A stretch of DNA of 40,815 bases from CAZJHD01 sp964545855 (lineage in GTDB: Bacteria > Planctomycetota > UBA1135 > JACQFD01), in contig CAZJHD010000038.1 in the NCBI GenBank assembly GCA_964545855.1, positions 1 to 40,815 on the forward strand, written 5' to 3'. Shown here one piece after another: positions 30,391 to 37,268 of the stretch (positions are counted from its first letter, which is position 1; each line of letters starts with the position of its first letter). Made by a program: the position numbers and the translations under genes. The notes under the pieces are model-generated. The model searched no databases, was not told the DNA's origin, and worked only from the letters and a program-made list of their open reading frames with translations.

Positions 30391-31008
30391 TCAGCGGGTC
30401 CGGTGAGGCTCCGCGAGCCTCTCGACGTATTTCGCCACGACGTCCACCTCGACGTGAATCGGAGCTCCGTCGGCGCACGTCCCGAGCGTCGTGCGCTCGA
30501 GCGTGTGGGGCACGAGCGCGATCGTCACGAGGGTCGTTCCGTCGGGGCGGTCGGAGAGGCGCGCGACCGTGAGGCTCACGCCATCGAGGGCGATCGACCC
30601 CTTCTCGACGCAGTAGCGGCCGAGCTCCCGAGGCAGCTCCACGTCGAGCTCCGCCCACGCGCCGGAGCGATCGACGCGGCGCACGGCGCCCACGCCGTCG
30701 ACGTGCCCCTGCACGATGTGCCCGCCGAGGCGGTCTCCCGCGCGGAGCGCGCGCTCCGCGTTCAGGCGTTCCCCGGCCCGGAGCCGGTCGAAGCGCGTCC
30801 GGTCGAGCGTCTCGCGGGAGAGCTCGAAGGTCGCCACGGCGCCCTCGAGGCGGGCCACCGTCAGGCAGCACCCGGCGAGCGCGATGGAGTCGCCGAGCAC
30901 GACGCCCTCGGCGAGCGGGCCGAGGTCGACGTCGACGTCCGCTCCGTCGTCGGCGCGCGACGCGACGCGCACCACGGGACGCGGGCTCTCGACGATGCCG
31001 GTGAACAT
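30391..31008 (-). CDS. ribE: Riboflavin synthase alpha chain
   Basis: Catalyses dismutation of two 6,7-dimethyl-8-ribityllumazine molecules to riboflavin; 205 residues, cytosolic trimer. The invariant start MFTGIVE is present at the ATG of 31008. The two lumazine-binding repeats show LGDSIALAGCCLTVA and KGSIALDGVSLTVA, with GGHIVQGHVDGVG between them and the HTLERTTLG segment near the end. No other riboflavin gene is present. The start codon lies only 16 nt from that of the divergent molybdopterin oxidoreductase, and no convincing promoter could be placed in the gap. Confidence 0.97.
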   Translation of the reverse strand: MFTGIVESPRPVVRVASRADDGADVDVDLGPLAEGVVLGDSIALAGCCLTVARLEGAVATFELSRETLDRTRFDRLRAGERLNAERALRAGDRLGGHIVQGHVDGVGAVRRVDRSGAWAELDVELPRELGRYCVEKGSIALDGVSLTVARLSDRPDGTTLVTIALVPHTLERTTLGTCADGAPIHVEVDVVAKYVERLAEPHRTR

Positions 31009-31024
31009 GGGAAGAATCGTAAGC

Positions 31025-33025
31025 ATGTCGGCCCGAGAAGTTCTCCCCTCCGTCTGCCCGCTCGATTGCCCCGACCGGTGCTCCCTGGAGGTGACCGTCG
31101 AGGGCGACCGCGTCACGACCATCGACGGCTCCCGCACCTCGCCGCTCACGGACGGCTACATCTGCGCGAAGGTCCGCCGCTTCGATCGACGGCTCGATTC
31201 CCCGGAGCGCGTGCTCCATCCGATGCGCCGCACGGGACCGAAGGGCGAGGGGCGCTTCGAGCGCATCTCCTGGGACGAGGCGACGACGACGATCGCAAAG
31301 CAGCTCCGCGCCACCCTCGAGGAGCACGGTCCGGAGTCGGTGCTCCCCTTCTCCTACAGCGGATCCAATGGCCTGCTCACGAGCCACGCCATGGACGAGC
31401 GGTTCTGGCACCGCTTCGGCGCGAGCCAGCTCGCGCGCACCTTCTGCGCCGCGAACACCGGCGCCGCCTGGCTGCGAGTGCTCGGCGACCTGCCGGGATC
31501 CGATCCCGGCGAGGTCGAGCGCTCCGACGGCATCGTGCTCTGGGGCGTGAATCCCTCCGTCACCGGCATCCACCTCGTCCCTCTCGTGCGGCGCGCGACG
31601 GCCGCCGGCGCCGCCCTCGCCGTCGTCGATCCTCGCCGAACGCCGCTCGCGCGCGGCGCCGACCTGCACCTGCCGGCGCTCCCCGGCACCGACGTCGCGC
31701 TCGCCCTCGCGACGGCGCGGCTCGTCCTCGCGGCGGGCGCCGAGGACCGCTCCTTCCTCGAGCGCCACACGCGCGGCCTCGACGCGTTCCGCGCCCTCGT
31801 CGAGCCCTGGACTCCGCAGCGCGCCGCGCGCATCGCGGGCGTCGAGCCCGCGGCGATCCACGCCTTCGCCGAGATCCTCGCGACCGCGCGCCGTCCGTTC
31901 TTCCGCGTCGGCTGGGGGCTCGAGCGCAATCGCAATGGCTCCGACGCCGTGGCGGCGGTCCTCGCGCTCCGGCTCCTCCTCGGCAAGTTCGAGGAGCCGG
32001 GAGCCGGTCTCGCCCTCTCCACCTCGCGGGGCTACGGCATCGACTTCGCGCGCGCCGAGCGGCCCGATCTGCGCCGTGGGAGCGCCCGCACCATCAACAT
32101 GAGCGAGCTGGGACGCGCCCTCGAGGAGACGGCCGACCCGCCGATCACGACGCTCTGGGTCTACAACTGCAACCCCGTCGCGACGGCGCCGAACCAGTCG
32201 CGGGTCGTGCGCGCGCTCGGACGGGAATCGCTCTTCACGATCGTGCACGAGCAGGTCTGGACCGACACCTGCGCCCTCGCCGATCTCGTCCTCCCGGCGA
32301 CGACGTTCCTCGAGCACCGGGAGATCTCGCGGAGCTACGGCGGCTACGCGCTCCAGTGGGCCGAGCCCGTCGTCGCGCCGCGCGGAGAGGCGCGCTCGAA
32401 CCATCGCGTCTTCGCCGACGTCGCGGCCGCCCTCGGCTGGACCGATCCGGCGCTGCGCGAGACGGAGGAAGACCTGGCGCGCACCGTCGTCGAGGCGACT
32501 CCTCGCGCCGCCGTCTCCTTCGGCGACTTGCGCTCGACGCGCTTCGCGGCGCTCCCGCCGGCGCGCCCCTTCGTCACGGCGACGCCGAGCCGCGGATCCG
32601 CGGAGCTGCCGGCGTCGCTCGCGTACCGGCCGCCGCCCGTCGACGAGTCGCTGCCGCTCTCCCTGATCTCGCCCTCCTCGGACCACGCCATCTCCTCCAC
32701 GCTCTTCGAGACGCTGCCGGCGGGCAGCGGGCGGCTGCAGATGGCGCCCGCCGACGCCGGGAGACGCGGGCTCGCCGAGGGCGACCTCGCCCGCGTCCGG
32801 AATTCCCTCGGGGAGGTCGTCGTCCGCGTGAGCCTCCGCGAAGAGATCCCCGAGGGAGTCTGCGCCCTCGCGAAGGGTCTCTGGCGGCGCGCGACGGAGA
32901 ACGGCTGGACGGCGAACGCCCTCGCGCCGGACCACGTCGACGAGCGGGGCGCCGGCGCCTGCTACAACGACGCGCGCGTCGAGGTGGAGCGAGCGGGAGC
33001 CGCGGGGACGACGGGCCGTCCATGA
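31025..33025 (+). CDS. Molybdopterin-dependent oxidoreductase (COG0243 type)
   Basis: A 666-residue catalytic subunit of the bis-MGD enzyme family. The N-terminal iron-sulfur ligands are C11, C15, C19 (CPLDCPDRC) and C47 (YICAKVRR). The core follows with RFERISWDEA, SYSGSNGLL, LWGVNPSVTG, VVDPRRTPLA and VYNCNPVATAPNQ, then an ADLVLPATTFLEH segment. A C-terminal MGD-binding domain starts around ISPSSDHAISS. There is no Tat signal, so it is probably cytosolic, and no redox-partner subunit is adjacent. The substrate cannot be told. The start is the ATG at 31025; its stop overlaps the next gene (ATGA). Confidence 0.92.
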   Translation: MSAREVLPSVCPLDCPDRCSLEVTVEGDRVTTIDGSRTSPLTDGYICAKVRRFDRRLDSPERVLHPMRRTGPKGEGRFERISWDEATTTIAKQLRATLEEHGPESVLPFSYSGSNGLLTSHAMDERFWHRFGASQLARTFCAANTGAAWLRVLGDLPGSDPGEVERSDGIVLWGVNPSVTGIHLVPLVRRATAAGAALAVVDPRRTPLARGADLHLPALPGTDVALALATARLVLAAGAEDRSFLERHTRGLDAFRALVEPWTPQRAARIAGVEPAAIHAFAEILATARRPFFRVGWGLERNRNGSDAVAAVLALRLLLGKFEEPGAGLALSTSRGYGIDFARAERPDLRRGSARTINMSELGRALEETADPPITTLWVYNCNPVATAPNQSRVVRALGRESLFTIVHEQVWTDTCALADLVLPATTFLEHREISRSYGGYALQWAEPVVAPRGEARSNHRVFADVAAALGWTDPALRETEEDLARTVVEATPRAAVSFGDLRSTRFAALPPARPFVTATPSRGSAELPASLAYRPPPVDESLPLSLISPSSDHAISSTLFETLPAGSGRLQMAPADAGRRGLAEGDLARVRNSLGEVVVRVSLREEIPEGVCALAKGLWRRATENGWTANALAPDHVDERGAGACYNDARVEVERAGAAGTTGRP

Positions 33026-35433
33026 GGCCGATCGGCCTGCTCCTGCTCGCCGCGGCCGCCGTCCAGGGGGCCAGCCGTCCGCCGGAGAAGGTCCTCGTCG
33101 ACGGTCCCCGCGCCCGCGACCTGCGCTACCTCGGACAGCCCTGGTTCGAGTCGAAGGGCTGCCTCACGGGGAACGGCGCCGCGAACGCCGTGCGGACCGC
33201 CGAGTCGCTCGGCGCCGGAGACTTCCTCGTGCGCCTCCACTTCTCCGCCGCGGATCTCGAGAAGCACGAGGTGGCCGTGCTCCTCGGCGAGAGCGTGCTG
33301 CGGCTCCACGGTCCGACGAGCACGATCCACGGAGCCGGGAAGCTCTACGGCGGGGCCGATCGCGCCCTGGCGGGGCTCCCGCGCTCGGCGCGCGACGGAA
33401 AGCCGATCGAGATCGAGTGGCGACGGGCCGCCGGGAGGATCCGCGTCCTCTTCGACACGAAGGCGCTGCATGAGGGCGCCGACGACGCGAGCGCCGTCGG
33501 GCCCATGGAGATCCGCCCCGGCGGCGCCACCGTGCGGATCCAGCGGTGGAGCGTCGCCGGCACGCTCGTGGCGCCCGCCGCCGAGACGGCCGAGGACGAG
33601 CTCGCGCTCCAGCCGCGCATCGACGCCGCCATCGACCGGGGCGTCGCCTGGCTCCTCGCGCGCCAGCTCCGCGACGGCTCCTTCGCGTCCCATGCGCATC
33701 CGTTCCTCGGCGGCATGACGGCGCTCGCGGCCTACACGCTCCGCAAGTGCGGCTTGCCGGCGACGCACCCCGCCCTCGTCCGCGCCTACGCGCACCTCGA
33801 CGTCGTCGAGCCGCGCGACACCTACTCCGTCGGCGCGATGCTCCTCGCCTATGGCGCGCTCCACGATCCGGCGCGCGCGCCGCGCATGCAACAGCTCGTC
33901 GAGCGGCTGCTCGGGATCTCCGACGATGGGCACTTCGGGTACCTGCAGCCGAACGATCCCCCCTACCCCGGCTACCACGACCGGCGCGACCTCTCGAACC
34001 TGCAGTTCGCGGTGCTCGGGCTTCGTGCGGCGCGCGAGAGCGGCGTCGCGGTCCCGCCGGAGGTCTGGAGCGAGATCCTCTCGGCGACGATGCGTTACCA
34101 GGAGTCGCCGAAGACCGTGGACGCTCCCGCCGCTCCTGGCCGCACCGGCACCGGCAAGGCCTACTCCGCCGGCTTCGGCTACTACGGGAGGCTCGATCCC
34201 TACGGCTCCATGACGGCGGCTGGCATCTGCTCGGTGCAGTTCTGCGTCGAGGCCCTCGGCAAGGAGATCCGGCGGGATCAGGCGATGGCGGCGCAGCGAT
34301 CCATCGAGATGGGCCTGCGCTGGCTGTCGGACCGGTTCACCGTCACGGCGAATCCGTCCCACGGCGGCAACCTGCACTACTGGCTCTACGGCCTCGAGCG
34401 CGTCGGCTCGTCGCTGCGCATCGAGACGATCGGAGACCGACGGTGGTATCTCGAGGGCGCGCGCTTCCTCGTCGAGAAGCAGGGAGACCAGGGCGACTGG
34501 TACAGCGCCTACGAGCAAGCGGACACCTGCTTCGCGCTCCTGTTCCTGAAGCGCGCCACGTCCTCCGTCGCTTCGGGCGAGCGTTCCCAGGGCGCTCCGC
34601 TGCTCCACGTCGCCGAGGCCGAGGCGAGCCCCGTCCACTTCCGCGGCACGGGCAACGGCCCGACGACGGTCTGGATCACGGCGATCGGTGCCGGCTCCGC
34701 GCGGAAGGCCGCCGCGGACGCCGGGCTCCGCGTCGCCGCCGTGGAGTACCTCGTCGACGGTCGCGTCGCCGCGCGCCTCGAGGGCGACGCCTCGCGGCCC
34801 TGGACGGCCGCCGACCGCTTCCCCGCCGCGCTCGAGTTCGACGCGCCGGGAGAGCACCGCGTCTCCTTGCGAGTGCACCTCGCCGCCGGGGACGGCACGC
34901 GCGCCCTCGAGAACCCCGTCCTGGAGAACCCGGGCTTCGTCGTCCGGGTCGACGCCGTGCTCGAGCCCTGGATGGCCGAGGCCGCGCGCGCGCGGTCGCG
35001 CAACCTCCTCCTCGGCGCGGGCGCCGTCGTGACGGCGAGCTCCGAGGCGAACGGAGGCGAGCGCGCCCCCGCCGCCGTCGACGGCCTCGAGGGGACGCGC
35101 TGGGTCTGCGCGAAGGGCGACGCCGAACCCTGGCTCCTCGTCGAGATCCCGCGCCCGATCGAGGCCGACCACGTCGTGCTCGGGTCGGGCTGCGTGAACC
35201 AGGAGATCGCCGGCCGCTACGACCGCATCCGCCGCGTCGAGATCCGCATCGACCGCGAGAAGACCCCCTTCGTCCTCGACGTCGACGGCGACGAGCGCAA
35301 GCCCATCGTCTGTCCGCTCCCGAAGGCGCTCCGCGTGAACCGCATGGAGATCCGCATCACGCGCAGGGAGCCCGGCGGCGTGTGGAAGGGCCACGTGGGG
35401 CTGAGCGAGGTGGCGCTGGAGCGGCGCGGCTGA
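33022..35433 (+). CDS. Secreted protein with prenyltransferase-like repeats and an F5/8-type C domain
   Basis: An 803-residue predicted exported protein. A signal peptide (MRPIGLLLLAAAAVQGA) is followed by a strand-rich N-terminal domain (about 24-190). An alpha-barrel region of prenyltransferase/squalene-oxidase-like repeats spans about 195-512 (AIDRGVAWLLARQLRDGSF, LGGMTALAAYTLRKCG, SVQFCVEALGKEI). A beta-sandwich segment then precedes a discoidin/F5/8 type C-like domain (660-803; VTASSEANGG, AVDGLEGTRWVC, PWLLVEIPRP). This architecture is familiar to me from planctomycetes, with unknown function; terpene cyclisation is unlikely. It starts by ATGA overlap with the oxidoreductase gene, an odd pairing of a cytosolic redox enzyme with an exported protein. 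Confidence 0.85.
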   Translation: MRPIGLLLLAAAAVQGASRPPEKVLVDGPRARDLRYLGQPWFESKGCLTGNGAANAVRTAESLGAGDFLVRLHFSAADLEKHEVAVLLGESVLRLHGPTSTIHGAGKLYGGADRALAGLPRSARDGKPIEIEWRRAAGRIRVLFDTKALHEGADDASAVGPMEIRPGGATVRIQRWSVAGTLVAPAAETAEDELALQPRIDAAIDRGVAWLLARQLRDGSFASHAHPFLGGMTALAAYTLRKCGLPATHPALVRAYAHLDVVEPRDTYSVGAMLLAYGALHDPARAPRMQQLVERLLGISDDGHFGYLQPNDPPYPGYHDRRDLSNLQFAVLGLRAARESGVAVPPEVWSEILSATMRYQESPKTVDAPAAPGRTGTGKAYSAGFGYYGRLDPYGSMTAAGICSVQFCVEALGKEIRRDQAMAAQRSIEMGLRWLSDRFTVTANPSHGGNLHYWLYGLERVGSSLRIETIGDRRWYLEGARFLVEKQGDQGDWYSAYEQADTCFALLFLKRATSSVASGERSQGAPLLHVAEAEASPVHFRGTGNGPTTVWITAIGAGSARKAAADAGLRVAAVEYLVDGRVAARLEGDASRPWTAADRFPAALEFDAPGEHRVSLRVHLAAGDGTRALENPVLENPGFVVRVDAVLEPWMAEAARARSRNLLLGAGAVVTASSEANGGERAPAAVDGLEGTRWVCAKGDAEPWLLVEIPRPIEADHVVLGSGCVNQEIAGRYDRIRRVEIRIDREKTPFVLDVDGDERKPIVCPLPKALRVNRMEIRITRREPGGVWKGHVGLSEVALERRG

Positions 35434-35605
35434 GACTCGCACGCGATCCGACCGCGGCGCGCGACTGCTGCCTTCGCAGGACGTGCCGAGGGCGACGGGC
35501 TTCACGAGGAGGAGGGTCGTGGCGAGCGCGTTGGGTCGCCGCATGGTCGATCCTCGGGGAAAACGGCGGGTGCGCCCGGTCGCGGCTGGCCCCGTCCCGG
35601 TGGCG

Positions 35606-35634
35606 TTGACCCTCCGGGGAGCCGTCGATACCCT
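35606..35634 (+). promoter_or_regulatory. Sigma-70-like promoter for trmD-rplS
   Basis: TTGACC (35606-35611) and TACCCT (35629-35634) are separated by exactly 17 nt. Transcription would start near 35641, about 34 nt before the trmD GTG. This also rules out the longer open frame that begins at 35483, because the promoter lies inside it. Confidence 0.6.
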
Positions 35635-35674
35635 CGTCGGCCTTTCTTGCGACCCGTCGCCACGGCGAGGGGCC

Positions 35675-36382
35675 GTGCTCGTCTACGTCCTCAGCCTCTT
35701 CCCGGATGCCCTGGAGCCCTTCCTTGCGAAAGGAGTGCTCCGGATCGCACGGGAGAAGGGGTTGCTGGACGTCCGGCTTCTGAACTTTCGTGACTTCACG
35801 AGGGATCGGCACCGGAGCGTCGACGACCGGCCCTTCGGAGGCGGCCCCGGGATGGTCCTCCGTCCCGAGCCGATCTTCGAAGCCGTCGAGTGGGTCGAGG
35901 CGAGGGAAGGGAGGTTCCACAAGATCCTCTTCACTCCCGACGGGCAGCCCCTGCGGCAGGCCCGCGCCGAGACCCTCTCGCGGGAGGAACGTGTTCTCTT
36001 CCTCTGTGGCCGTTACGAGGGATTCGATCAGCGGATCCTCGACGGCTTCGACTGGGAGCTCGTTTCGATCGGCGACTACGTTCTTTCCGGTGGCGAGCTT
36101 CCCGCGCTCGTGACTCTCGAGGCGACCGTTCGCCTGCTTCCCGGCGTCCTGGGCGACGCCGAGTCGGCGGTGAGCGAGTCCTTCTCCTCCGGGCTGCTGG
36201 ACTTCCCTCAATACACGCGGCCTCGCGAGTACCGGGGTCGGACGGTTCCCGAGGTGCTGCTCAGCGGCGACCACGACGCCGTCCGTCGCTGGCGCGCCGA
36301 ACAGGCGCACCGCCGAACGCTCGCCCAGAGACCCGACCTGCTCTCCTCCGACGACAACCCGCGAAAGGCGCAACGCGACTGA
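35675..36382 (+). CDS. trmD: tRNA (guanine-37-N1)-methyltransferase
   Basis: Methylates G37 of tRNAs using S-adenosylmethionine to prevent +1 frameshifting; 235 residues, SPOUT-class dimer with a trefoil knot. Conserved blocks are FRDFTRDRHRSVDDRPFGGGPGM (38-60), LCGRYEGFDQR (110-120) and SIGDYVLSGGELPA (131-144), with LLDFPQYTRP and LLSGDH towards the C-terminus. The GTG at 35675 (VLVYVLSLFPDALEPF) matches the family N-terminus. The usual upstream neighbours rpsP and rimM are missing; rplS follows after 138 nt. Confidence 0.96.
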   Translation: MLVYVLSLFPDALEPFLAKGVLRIAREKGLLDVRLLNFRDFTRDRHRSVDDRPFGGGPGMVLRPEPIFEAVEWVEAREGRFHKILFTPDGQPLRQARAETLSREERVLFLCGRYEGFDQRILDGFDWELVSIGDYVLSGGELPALVTLEATVRLLPGVLGDAESAVSESFSSGLLDFPQYTRPREYRGRTVPEVLLSGDHDAVRRWRAEQAHRRTLAQRPDLLSSDDNPRKAQRD

Positions 36383-36520
36383 CCGCGCGCGCTCCTCGGC
36401 GCGTCGCCACCGGACGCACGACCTCCGCGCTCTTCGATCACGCTTCCAATCGACGCCTCGACTCGACGACGACCCTCCCTCGACGCCCGCATCCCCCCAA
36501 GAATCGAACGGACTCACGCC

Positions 36521-36988
36521 ATGAACTTCGTGTCGCGCATCGAGCGGAGCTTCCAGAAGGAATCCACGCCCCAATTCCGGATCGGCGACTCGGTCGACGT
36601 CCACTACCGGATCCAGGAAGGCGACCGCGAGCGCATCCAGATCTTCTCGGGGGTCATCATCTCCCGGAAGGGAAGCGGGATGCGCTCGTCCTTCATCGTC
36701 CGGCGCATCGTCCAGGGCGAGGGCGTGGAGCGCATGTTCCCCCTCCACTCGCCGCGCGTCGCGGACATCGTGGTGAAGCGCCACGGCCGCGTCCGCCGCG
36801 CGAAGCTCTACTACCTGCGCAACCGGACGGGCAAGCGCTCGCGCCTCGTGGAGCGATTCGAGAAGACGACGGAGCGGACCCAGGGCGCCCCGGAGACGGG
36901 CGGAGCGCCGTCGAGCGCCGAGCCGAAGCCGGCGACCGAGCCGAAGACGTCCAAGACGAAGACCGCGCCCGTCGTGAGCGAGTCGTGA
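36521..36988 (+). CDS. rplS: 50S ribosomal protein L19 with a C-terminal extension
   Basis: Encodes L19, which lies at the subunit interface of the ribosome. Residues 1 to about 112 are the normal protein: RIGDSVDVHYRIQEGDRERIQ, FSGVIISRKGSG, GEGVERMFPLHSP and RRAKLYYLRNRTGKRSR. A tail of about 43 residues rich in Thr, Pro, Lys, Glu and Ala (ending TAPVVSES) has no counterpart in the E. coli protein and is probably disordered. The ATG at 36521 has no clear Shine-Dalgarno. It is likely co-transcribed with trmD. The 280-nt spacer to secDF contains the largest tandem repeat of the window. Confidence 0.95.
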   Translation: MNFVSRIERSFQKESTPQFRIGDSVDVHYRIQEGDRERIQIFSGVIISRKGSGMRSSFIVRRIVQGEGVERMFPLHSPRVADIVVKRHGRVRRAKLYYLRNRTGKRSRLVERFEKTTERTQGAPETGGAPSSAEPKPATEPKTSKTKTAPVVSES

Positions 36989-37052
36989 TGCGGGAGTCGC
37001 CCCACGGCGGCACTCGTCTCCCGCACACCACGTCGACCGTCTCCACGAACTC

Positions 37053-37158
37053 CTCGGGCACCCTGTTTCTCGGGCACCCTGTCTTCGGGAACCCTGTCTT
37101 CGGGAACCCTGTCTTCGGGAACCCAGACCTCGGGAACCCAGTCCTCGGGCACGCCCTC
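37053..37158. repeat. Seven tandem 15-bp units between rplS and secDF
   Basis: Units of the form CTCGGGCACCCTGTY or TTCGGGAACCCTGTC begin at 37053, 37069 (after one extra T), 37084, 37099, 37114, 37129 and 37144. The middle copies at 37084 and 37099 are identical, and the outer ones diverge (GGCACC or GGAACC cores). The array starts 64 nt after the rplS stop and ends 110 nt before the secDF start. It has no spacers. Confidence 0.96.
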
Positions 37159-37268
37159 CTCCGTGATCGCCTCGAAGAAGGACCCACCGCGCCCGGCGCC
37201 CGACCTCGTCGCGCGCCGTCGGACGCTTCGGTGATTCGTCCTTCCGGGGAAGCTCGCACCGGAACTCC

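Noticed and set aside
28853..32935. A minus-strand frame of about 1360 codons across the MBOAT, ribE and oxidoreductase region
   Set aside because: It runs out of frame through three well-supported genes on both strands and is low-complexity Arg/Ala/Gly.
28699..33021. N-terminal part of a plus-strand frame that would extend the secreted protein to about 2240 residues
   Set aside because: The extension is antisense to MBOAT and ribE and out of frame with the oxidoreductase. A clean signal peptide and an ATGA overlap fix the true start at 33022.
35483..35674. A 64-residue N-terminal extension of TrmD
   Set aside because: It has no counterpart in the family, is Arg/Val-rich, and contains the candidate promoter.
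37053..37158. CRISPR array
   Set aside because: The units are directly adjacent with no unique spacers, the period is 15 nt, and there are no cas genes.
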